Assembly: GCA_036804525.1 (NCBI GenBank)
Contig: DAIRSE010000050.1
Span: 1-7,481, forward strand
DNA: 7,481 nucleotides
Direction of reading: 5' to 3'
DNA from: JBFLVT01 sp036804525
Lineage (GTDB): Bacteria > Bacillota > Desulfotomaculia > Desulfotomaculales > JASEER01
Below, piece after piece: positions 1 to 4,563 of this stretch; the stretch's first letter is position 1; each line of letters opens with the position of its first letter. Below the pieces are notes generated by a model that had not been told where the DNA came from, ran no database searches, and was given only the letters and a program-made list of their open reading frames with translations. Made by a program: the position numbers and the translations under genes.

Positions 1-1256
1 AGGTCATCAGGACCATCCGCCGGTCGCGGGACGTCAACACGGCCAGGCAGGCCTTGATGGAGAACTTCGGCCTCACCGAAAAACAGGCGCAGGCCATCCT
101 GGACATGCGCTTGCAGCGCCTGACCGCGCTCGAGCGCGAGAAACTAGAAGAGGAGTACAGGGAGTTGGTGGCCAGGATCGAGTACCTGGAGGGCCTCCTG
201 GCCGACGAGCAGAAGATCATGGCCGTCATCAAGGATGAACTGGCGGAGATCAAGCGCCGGTTCGGCGACCCCCGCCGCACCGAGATCCGGCGGGATGAGA
301 CCAACATGCGGCCCGAGGACCTCATCCCCCTCGAAGACGTGGTGGTGACGATCACCAAACAGGGCTACGCCAAGCGGATGCCGCTCTCCGTTTACCGCAG
401 CCAGCGCCGGGGCGGACGGGGCGTTACCGGCGTCGAGCCCAAGACCGAGGATTTCGTCCAGCACCTCTTTGTTACGAAGACGCACGATTACCTGCTCTTC
501 TTCACCCAGAAGGGCAAGGTTTACAGGATTAAAGTTTACGAGATACCCGAGGCCGGGCGCCACGCCAGGGGCACCCCGCTGGTCAACCTCCTGCTTCTGG
601 GCGGGGCCGAGGACGTCACCGCCGTCATCCCGGTGACCGACTTCGACGAGGACGCCTACCTTTTGATGGCGACGCGCCACGGCATCGTCAAGAAGACCCG
701 GCTGCACGAGTTCGACACCGTCAGGCGCGACGGGCTGATCGCCATCAGCCTGGACGAGGACGACGAGCTCGTCGACGTCGAAATCACCGGCGGCGACAAC
801 GAGGTCGTCATCGGGACCAAGCGCGGGCTGGCCATCAGGTTCAGGGAGACCGACGTCAGGCCCATGGGCCGCACGGCCCGGGGCGTCCGCGGCATCAGCC
901 TGAGGCCCGGCGACGAGATTATCGGGATGTTCCACGTGCACCCGGGGGCGGACCTGCTGATCGTGACCGAACAGGGTTACGGCAAGCGTACCGCTTTGAA
1001 CGAATTCCGGACCCAGGGCCGGGGCGGCAAAGGCGTCATCGCCATCAGGACCACGAAGCGCAACGGCAACGTCGTGGCCCTCGAGGTCGTCAACAAGAGT
1101 GAAGAGGTCGTCATGGTCAGCAGGGCCGGGGTCGTGATCCGCATCAACGTTAAGGAAGTGCCTGTGCTGGGCAGGCCGGCGCAGGGCGTGACCCTCATGC
1201 GCCTCAACGAAGGGGACTCCCTGGTCGCTGTAGCCCGCATTGCGCCGGGAGATTAA
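1..1256 (+). CDS. gyrA: DNA gyrase subunit A, C-terminal part (5' end outside window)
   Basis: GyrA is the DNA-cleaving and DNA-wrapping subunit of gyrase (A2B2), which introduces negative supercoils using ATP. The reading frame is open from base 3 to the TAA at 1254-1256, giving 417 visible residues; the catalytic-tyrosine half is off the left edge. Visible first is the end of the breakage-reunion domain (VIRTIRRSRDVNTARQAL, then the conserved AILDMRLQRLT). Next comes a charged coiled-coil arm (about 112-290), then the C-terminal beta-pinwheel. The canonical GyrA-box QRRGGRG is encoded at 402-422. Degenerate blade repeats of GR.xxG type follow near 555, 720, 868, 1018 and 1171. The intact GyrA-box marks this as gyrase rather than topoisomerase IV ParC, and implies supercoiling activity. 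The protein ends soon after the last blade (LNEGDSLVAVARIAPGD), with no long acidic tail. No terminator separates it from the next gene. Confidence 0.97.
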   Translation, partial: VIRTIRRSRDVNTARQALMENFGLTEKQAQAILDMRLQRLTALEREKLEEEYRELVARIEYLEGLLADEQKIMAVIKDELAEIKRRFGDPRRTEIRRDETNMRPEDLIPLEDVVVTITKQGYAKRMPLSVYRSQRRGGRGVTGVEPKTEDFVQHLFVTKTHDYLLFFTQKGKVYRIKVYEIPEAGRHARGTPLVNLLLLGGAEDVTAVIPVTDFDEDAYLLMATRHGIVKKTRLHEFDTVRRDGLIAISLDEDDELVDVEITGGDNEVVIGTKRGLAIRFRETDVRPMGRTARGVRGISLRPGDEIIGMFHVHPGADLLIVTEQGYGKRTALNEFRTQGRGGKGVIAIRTTKRNGNVVALEVVNKSEEVVMVSRAGVVIRINVKEVPVLGRPAQGVTLMRLNEGDSLVAVARIAPGD

Positions 1257-1276
1257 TAAAGAAAGAGGGAGCGGCC

Positions 1277-1732
1277 GTGATCAAAAAAGTCCTTGTACCC
1301 ACCGACGGTTCGGAATGCTCACTGCACGCGGTGGCGCAAGCCGCCAAGCTCATGCATCTTAACCCCGGGCTGGAGGTAACGATTTTTACAGTGCACAATG
1401 TGCCCAAGGGGATGGCCCGCCGCAAGCTGTTTTTCGTGTCGACCGGCGGGAACAAAGACGCCAGCAAGATCGACGACGTGTATGCCGAAGAGCGCCAGCA
1501 GGTCTTCAAGGCGGCGCTCGACATCCTCGAGGCCGAAGGTTTCACGGCCAAGACCGATTTCAGTAAGGGCAACCCGGCCGAGGAAATCTGCGATTACGCC
1601 CGGGAACACGGTTTTGACCTAATCATCCTCGGCCCGCGGGGCATCAGCGGCATCCAGGGACTGTTTATCGGGAGTGTAAGCAGCAAGGTGCTGGCGCTGG
1701 CTCCCTGCCCCGTCCTGTTGGCAAAATGCTAG
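1277..1732 (+). CDS. Universal stress protein (UspA family), ATP-binding type
   Basis: This is a single-domain cytoplasmic Usp protein of 151 residues, the usual family length. It begins MIKKVLVPTDGSECS, the standard first beta-strand and D-G-S nucleotide loop. It ends with the G-2x-G-9x-G(S/T) ATP-binding signature (GPRG, nine residues, GS) followed by the terminal strand PVLLAKC. Usp proteins of this class bind ATP and are linked to survival under starvation or stress; no specific role can be read from sequence. The start is GTG at 1277, preceded by the Shine-Dalgarno-like AGAGGGA at 1264-1270. The gene lies 20 bp after the gyrA stop with no terminator between, so it is probably transcribed with gyrA. 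Immediately after its TAG stop the inverted-end element at 1733 begins. It is not a close copy of the second Usp gene at 2077. Confidence 0.92.
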   Translation: MIKKVLVPTDGSECSLHAVAQAAKLMHLNPGLEVTIFTVHNVPKGMARRKLFFVSTGGNKDASKIDDVYAEERQQVFKAALDILEAEGFTAKTDFSKGNPAEEICDYAREHGFDLIILGPRGISGIQGLFIGSVSSKVLALAPCPVLLAKC

Positions 1733-1763
1733 GAGACCGCTGAAAAACTGCGCCTGGCAAAAA

Positions 1764-1798
1764 GGATGTCGGATGCCGGAAGTCAGAAATCTGACCTG
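1764..1798. repeat. Degenerate heptamer array (left block)
   Basis: Five consecutive 7-base units can be laid end to end: GGATGTC at 1764, GGATGCC at 1771, GGAAGTC at 1778, AGAAATC at 1785 and TGACCTG at 1792. The first three are close variants; the last two drift. The 7-base register is kept without a gap. It lies inside the inverted-end element. Confidence 0.45.
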
Positions 1799-1837
1799 AT
1801 GAAATCCGCAAAGCAGATTTCTAAGGATTATAGACTT

Positions 1838-1856
1838 GCGATCGCGAAGCGATCGC
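1838..1856. repeat. GCGATCGC-GAA-GCGATCGC hairpin
   Basis: Two copies of the self-complementary octamer GCGATCGC (1838-1845 and 1849-1856) are separated by GAA. They can form a perfect 8-bp stem with a 3-base loop in DNA or RNA. The second copy is part of a 14-bp perfect palindrome, GAAGCGATCGCTTC (1846-1859). No T-run follows, so it is not a standard intrinsic terminator. The octamer is the same as the HIP1 motif that is abundant in many cyanobacteria, but the rest of the window is not cyanobacterial. Confidence 0.7.
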
Positions 1857-1859
1857 TTC

Positions 1860-1894
1860 CCGTTCCGACCTCTGACCTCTCGCCTCGGACCTCT
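1860..1894. repeat. Degenerate heptamer array (right block)
   Basis: Five 7-base units run without a gap: CCGTTCC at 1860, GACCTCT at 1867, GACCTCT at 1874, CGCCTCG at 1881 and GACCTCT at 1888. Three of the five are identical. On the opposite strand the unit reads AGAGGTC, which resembles the AGTC-containing units of the left block. The array starts three bases after the GCGATCGC hairpin and runs into the right inverted end. Confidence 0.6.
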
Positions 1895-1908
1895 TTTTGA
1901 GCGGTCTC

Positions 1909-2076
1909 AGGGTGACTTCCAAAGCACGGTCGTACCCTGAAAAACGTCTGTACCAAAACCAGCGTCTTGGCTTTTTGCAGCACTCTCCTGGAAGCGCATT
2001 GAGCGCACTAAGGAATCGGGGTAAATGTTGCTTCCGTGAATACTGTGCGAACGATTTAAGAGAGGAGGCCTTGTTG
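1909..2076 (+). promoter_or_regulatory. Leader region of second usp gene with a weak candidate promoter
   Basis: This is the rest of the gene-free gap between the two usp genes. The best sigma-A-like pair is TTGAGC (1999-2004) and TAAATG (2022-2027) with a 17-bp spacer, which is a poor -10. No clear terminator, RNA gene or riboswitch is visible. CCTGAAAAACG near 1936-1946 loosely resembles the left end of the neighbouring inverted-end element. The ribosome binding site AGAGGAGG at 2061-2068 is strong and fixes the start of the following gene at ATG 2077. A promoter must exist here if the gene is not read from gyrA, but its position is uncertain. Confidence 0.25.
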
Positions 2077-2517
2077 ATGGCAGATTATAAGATCCTCCTG
2101 GCGGGGGACGGTTCAAAACCATCCTTTCGCGTTGCCGAAACGGTCAGGGAAATGATGAAATGGAGCCCCGAGGTCAAGGTTACGGTGATTATGGTCTTTC
2201 CCGCCCACGAAAAAGCCGAGGACACCGAAGAGTTTTCTTTCGTGATGCACGAAGGGTTGAAAGAAATGGTCGAGGCCAATATGGAAAAGGTCGCCGAGTC
2301 CTACCGGAGCTTCTTCGCCGAGGAGGGCTTCGAGATTACGGTCGAGAAGCGCTTCGGCGACCCTGCCGAACGCATCGTCCGCTACGCCGAGAGGCGCAAT
2401 TTCGATCTCATCGCCGTCGGCAAGAGAGGGCACAAAGGCTTCGAGAACATCGTCCTCGGCAGCGTGGCGCACAAGGTGATCCATATCTCCAAGATCCCGG
2501 TCCTGGTCGTCAGGTAA
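2077..2517 (+). CDS. Universal stress protein (UspA family), second copy
   Basis: This is a single-domain Usp protein of 146 residues. The ATG at 2077 is chosen because AGAGGAGG (2061-2068) lies 8 bases upstream and the protein then opens with the family's first strand (MADYKILLAGDGS). The frame is open further upstream to 1897, but that extension crosses the repeat region and has no Usp similarity. The ATP-binding signature is complete near the C-terminus (GKRG, nine residues, GS), followed by the closing strand IPVLVVR. The middle is a long charged helix (roughly residues 50-85) rich in Glu, Lys and Met. The familiar V-D-G-S loop reads G-D-G-S here. The protein is probably cytoplasmic and nucleotide-binding; the partner or stress is unknown. 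It is clearly diverged from the Usp at 1277, so this is not a recent duplication. A terminator hairpin follows 16 bp after the stop. Confidence 0.92.
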   Translation: MADYKILLAGDGSKPSFRVAETVREMMKWSPEVKVTVIMVFPAHEKAEDTEEFSFVMHEGLKEMVEANMEKVAESYRSFFAEEGFEITVEKRFGDPAERIVRYAERRNFDLIAVGKRGHKGFENIVLGSVAHKVIHISKIPVLVVR

Positions 2518-2533
2518 ATCCAGGTTCCTGGTT

Positions 2534-2594
2534 CCGCCCAAAAAACGTCCCGGCACTCAATAGGGCTTGGTGCCGGGTTCGGCTTTTAGGGCGG
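2534..2594 (+). terminator. Nested hairpin terminator after second usp gene
   Basis: The inner stem CCCGGCAC (2549-2556) pairs with GTGCCGGG (2570-2577). It can extend by CAA/TTG across a one-base bulge, leaving a TAGGGC loop. A modest T-tract follows (TTCGGCTTTT, 2578-2587). An outer stem CCGCCC (2534-2539) with GGGCGG (2589-2594) encloses it, and the A-run at 2540-2545 faces the T-run at 2584-2587. Because A's precede and T's follow, it could stop transcription from either side. It separates the usp gene from the pdxS promoter. Confidence 0.7.
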
Positions 2595-2605
2595 GATAAG
2601 AGCTG

Positions 2606-2620
2606 TTTTTCAACAGTCCC
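2606..2620. repeat. Solo copy resembling the end of the 1733-1908 element
   Basis: TTTTTCAACAGTCCC matches the reverse complement of the left end at 1733-1747 (TTTTTCAGCGGTCTC) at 12 of 15 positions; all three differences are transitions. No partner end is clear nearby, so it may be the remnant of a degraded element. It lies between the usp terminator and the pdxS promoter. A chance match of a T-rich motif cannot be excluded. Confidence 0.35.
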
Positions 2621-2626
2621 GATATG

Positions 2627-2654
2627 TTGTTTTTTGTCGGGGGCTTGGTATAAG
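2627..2654 (+). promoter_or_regulatory. Likely sigma-A promoter of pdxST (extended -10)
   Basis: TATAAG (2649-2654) is preceded by TG at 2646-2647, the extended -10 arrangement. A weak -35 TTGTTT (2627-2632) lies 16 bp upstream. GATAAT at 2654-2659 overlaps and could be used instead. It lies just after the usp terminator and about 60 bp before pdxS, and no other strong candidate is seen. No operator for a MocR/PdxR-type regulator was recognised. Confidence 0.5.
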
Positions 2655-2713
2655 ATAATGCCTATAGTAACGGAGCGGATTAACTGAGAGAGCGGAGGCT
2701 TGAAAAGAGAATT

Positions 2714-3598
2714 ATGGTTGAGAAGGGTACCTGGACAGTAAAGAAAGGACTTGCCGAGATGCTTAAGGGCGGGGTGATCATGGACGTTACCACCCCCGAA
2801 CAGGCGAAGATAGCGGAAGAGGCGGGAGCATGCGCGGTGATGGCCCTGGAGCGCGTGCCGGCTGATATTCGTGCCGCCGGCGGCGTGGCCAGGATGGCTG
2901 ATCCAACCATGATTAAGAGGATTATGGACGCCGTGACCATTCCGGTGATGGCCAAGGTCCGCATCGGCCATTTCGTTGAGGCGCAGATTTTAGAGGCCCT
3001 GGGGGTCGACTACATCGACGAGTCGGAAGTGCTCACGCCGGCGGACGAGCAGTTTCACATCAACAAGCACCTCTTTAAGGTGCCTTTTGTCTGCGGGGCG
3101 CGTAACCTGGGCGAGGCGCTGCGCCGCATCGCCGAAGGGGCGGCGATGATCCGCACGAAAGGGGAACCGGGGACGGGGAACGTCGTCGAAGCCGTCCGCC
3201 ACATGCGCATGGTGATGGACGAGATCAGGCGCCTCACGGTACTGCCTAAGGAGGAGCTGGTATCGGCCGCCAAGGAAATGGGCGCTCCCTACGACCTGGT
3301 GGTCCAGGTCGCGGAAACGGGGCGCCTGCCCGTCGTGAACTTCGCGGCCGGCGGCATCGCGACGCCCGCCGACGCCGCGCTGATGATGCAGCTCGGCTGC
3401 GACGGCATCTTCGTGGGGTCCGGCATTTTCAAGTCGGCCAACCCCGCGGCGCGCGCCAAGGCGATTGTGGCGGCGACCACGCACTTCAACGACCCGCAGG
3501 TCCTGCTCGAGGTCTCCCGCGAGCTCGGCGAGGCCATGCCCGGTCGCGAGATTTCCACGATCGCGCCGCACGAACGCATGCAGGACCGGGGTTGGTAA
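2714..3598 (+). CDS. pdxS: Pyridoxal 5'-phosphate synthase subunit PdxS
   Basis: PdxS is the synthase subunit of PLP synthase. It builds PLP from ribose 5-phosphate (or ribulose 5-phosphate), glyceraldehyde 3-phosphate and ammonia delivered by PdxT; in the known complexes it forms a dodecamer of (beta/alpha)8 barrels. The 294-residue length is typical. The family opening is present (KGTWTVKKGLAEMLKGGVIMDV), with D24. The two catalytic lysines fall at the standard numbers: K81 in PVMAKVRIGH, and K149 in IRTKGEPGTG. The phosphate-binding G-G-I and F-V-G-S-G-I-F segments near the C-terminal end of the barrel are intact. The start ATG 2714 gives the normal N-terminus. The only good Shine-Dalgarno, GGAGG (2694-2698), is 15 bases away, which is longer than usual; AAGAGA (2705-2710) may serve instead. 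pdxT follows after 4 bp, so the two are co-transcribed. Confidence 0.98.
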   Translation: MVEKGTWTVKKGLAEMLKGGVIMDVTTPEQAKIAEEAGACAVMALERVPADIRAAGGVARMADPTMIKRIMDAVTIPVMAKVRIGHFVEAQILEALGVDYIDESEVLTPADEQFHINKHLFKVPFVCGARNLGEALRRIAEGAAMIRTKGEPGTGNVVEAVRHMRMVMDEIRRLTVLPKEELVSAAKEMGAPYDLVVQVAETGRLPVVNFAAGGIATPADAALMMQLGCDGIFVGSGIFKSANPAARAKAIVAATTHFNDPQVLLEVSRELGEAMPGREISTIAPHERMQDRGW

Positions 3599-3602
3599 TA
3601 AG

Positions 3603-4169
3603 ATGAAAGTGGGCATCCTGGCCCTACAAGGGGCCTTTATCGAACATGCCAGGGCGGTCCGCGCCTGCGGGCACGACCCGGTGGAAATCCGTAAGCCCGA
3701 GCAGCTCGATGACTGCCGGGCCCTGATTATCCCCGGCGGCGAGAGCACCACCATCGGCAAGCTGATGAACGAGTTCAACCTCTTCGAGGTGATCCGCGCC
3801 AGAGGGGAGCAGGGTATGCCCATTCTGGGGACGTGCGCCGGCATGGTGCTCCTGGCCAGGGTCATTGAGGAGTCGGACCAGCCGCGTCTCGGTCTGATGA
3901 ACATCACCGTCAAGCGCAACGCTTTTGGACGCCAGGTCGACAGTTTCGAGGCCGATCTGGCGGTTCCTACGCTGGGGGACGACCCGGTAAGGGCGGTGTT
4001 TATCCGGGCGCCCTACATCACCGCCGTCGGCCCGGGGGTCGAGGTCCTGGCCGTCTTTGACGGTAAGATCGTCTTGGTCCGCCAGGACAGGCTGGTCGCC
4101 TCGGCCTTCCACCCCGAACTGACCGAGGACCTCAGACTGCACAAGTATTTCTTAAATCTGGCTGGTTAG
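3603..4169 (+). CDS. pdxT: Pyridoxal 5'-phosphate synthase glutaminase subunit PdxT
   Basis: PdxT is the class I glutamine amidotransferase subunit of PLP synthase. It hydrolyses glutamine and channels ammonia into PdxS. It has 188 residues, a normal length, beginning MKVGILALQGAFIEH as the family does. The oxyanion/substrate loop PGGEST is at residues 44-49. The nucleophile C78 lies in GTCAGM, and H170 and E172 in FHPELTED complete the triad. The conserved RAPYI (135-139) is also present. The frame is open upstream to 3465, but that lies inside pdxS. ATG 3603 is chosen because it gives the exact family start 4 bp after the pdxS stop. No strong ribosome binding site is visible, so translation is probably coupled to pdxS. 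A 14-bp hairpin lies 14 bp after the stop codon. Confidence 0.98.
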   Translation: MKVGILALQGAFIEHARAVRACGHDPVEIRKPEQLDDCRALIIPGGESTTIGKLMNEFNLFEVIRARGEQGMPILGTCAGMVLLARVIEESDQPRLGLMNITVKRNAFGRQVDSFEADLAVPTLGDDPVRAVFIRAPYITAVGPGVEVLAVFDGKIVLVRQDRLVASAFHPELTEDLRLHKYFLNLAG

Positions 4170-4183
4170 CATGGGTCATGAGG

Positions 4184-4216
4184 CTGCTTGACAGCCCCTG
4201 ATGGGCTGTTAAGCAG
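4184..4216 (+). terminator. 14-bp hairpin after pdxT, no U-tract
   Basis: CTGCTTGACAGCCC (4184-4197) pairs with GGGCTGTTAAGCAG (4203-4216) over 14 positions with a single G-U wobble and a 5-base CTGAT loop. It lies just after the pdxT stop and 7 bp before the -35 of the next promoter. AAAGGG, not a T-run, follows. It may therefore be a U-less terminator or a 3'-end stabiliser of the pdxST message rather than a textbook intrinsic terminator. Confidence 0.55.
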
Positions 4217-4223
4217 AAAGGGC

Positions 4224-4252
4224 TTGCGTTGTGTTCGAGGATATAGTAAAAT
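4224..4252 (+). promoter_or_regulatory. Likely sigma-A promoter of the T-box/serine operon
   Basis: TTGCGT (4224-4229) and TAAAAT (4247-4252) are separated by exactly 17 bp. The -10 matches consensus at five of six positions and the -35 has the key TTG. Transcription would start near 4259, about 30 bases before T-box stem I, as expected for a complete leader. TATAGT at 4242-4247 is a competing -10 but has no -35 at proper spacing. Confidence 0.6.
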
Positions 4253-4289
4253 CAGTGGCATCATCTGAAAAAACGCATATGTAAACCCG

Positions 4290-4515
4290 GTGCAGGGGAA
4301 AAGTACCCACTTTCTCCTTTTCAGAGAGCCGGCGGTCGGTGCGAGCCGGCAGGGACGGTGGCGAATTCCTCCCCGAAGGGGGCCTCGTTGAAAGCGGAGT
4401 AAGCGGGGACGGTGCCGAACCGTTATCGGATCGAGCGGGCTCATGCGAGCCAAGAAGGGTGGCAACGCGGGAGAATGCTTCTCGTCCTTTCCCAGGGCGA
4501 GGAGCTTTTTTATTT
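4290..4515 (+). ncRNA. T-box leader (tRNA-sensing), probably tRNA-Ser
   Basis: The leader binds a specific uncharged tRNA and then folds into an antiterminator. The T-box core AGGGTGGCAACGCGG lies at 4456-4470. Its UGGC bulge (4460-4463) has C as the variable base, which pairs with a G discriminator; tRNA-Ser has G73. In stem I, GGGGA (4295-4299) pairs with TCCCC (4370-4374) and CCAC (4307-4310) with GTGG (4358-4361). They enclose the AGTA motif (4302-4305) and the specifier strand CGAATTCC (4362-4369). The distal stem-I hairpin is 4328-4350 (GCCGGC on both sides). The hairpin GGCTC-ATGC-GAGCC (4438-4451) precedes the T-box as usual. The specifier can be read UCC (Ser, 4367-4369) or, one base earlier, UUC (Phe). 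The C in UGGC and the downstream serine genes favour Ser. Confidence 0.93.
4477..4512 (+). terminator. T-box-controlled intrinsic terminator
   Basis: GCTTCTCGTCC (4477-4487) pairs over 11 positions with GGGCGAGGAGC (4495-4505), leaving a 7-base loop; six T's follow (4506-4511). It is the off-state structure of the T-box. Its 5' arm overlaps the sequence needed for the antiterminator, so charged tRNA leads to termination and uncharged tRNA to readthrough into the aminotransferase gene. Confidence 0.93.
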
Positions 4516-4563
4516 CCATAAAAACTTCAGTCAAAGGTACTGACCAGGGGGAGAGAGCTAGTA

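Larger units (their letters stand above)
1733..1908. repeat. 176-bp intergenic element with inverted ends (MITE-like)
   Basis: The left end GAGACCGCTGAAAAA (1733-1747) is matched by TTTTTGAGCGGTCTC (1894-1908), an inverted repeat with 14 of 15 positions complementary. Between them lie two blocks of degenerate heptamers (1764-1798 and 1860-1894). There is also a 9-bp inverted repeat (AGAAATCTG at 1785-1793, CAGATTTCT at 1814-1822) and a strong GCGATCGC hairpin at 1838-1856. There is no open reading frame of note. The element starts on the base after the usp stop codon. A target duplication is not convincing: only a 2-bp AG borders both ends. Size and inverted ends fit a non-autonomous miniature element. 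A structured repeat domesticated as the 3' end of the gyrA-usp transcript is the alternative. Confidence 0.5.

Noticed and set aside
144..941. 265-codon minus-strand open frame
   Set aside because: It is a shadow of gyrA, with composition typical of an antisense frame and no ribosome binding site or family motif.
1..1256. ParC (topoisomerase IV) instead of GyrA
   Set aside because: The canonical QRRGGRG GyrA-box and a complete set of pinwheel blades are present; ParC lacks the intact box.
1838..1856. Cyanobacterial origin suggested by the HIP1 octamer
   Set aside because: A T-box leader and the DXP-independent pdxST pathway fit Firmicutes. One hairpin with two octamers is not enough to change that.
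1897..2076. 60-codon N-terminal extension of the second Usp
   Set aside because: It begins inside the inverted-end element, has no Usp-like sequence, and an excellent ribosome binding site precedes ATG 2077.
3465..3602. Upstream extension of pdxT
   Set aside because: It overlaps the end of pdxS in another frame; the conserved PdxT start MKVGILALQG lies at 3603.
4242..4247. TATAGT as the -10 of the serine operon
   Set aside because: It lies only 12 bp from TTGCGT and no other -35 is at proper distance; TAAAAT at 4247 gives the ideal 17-bp spacer.
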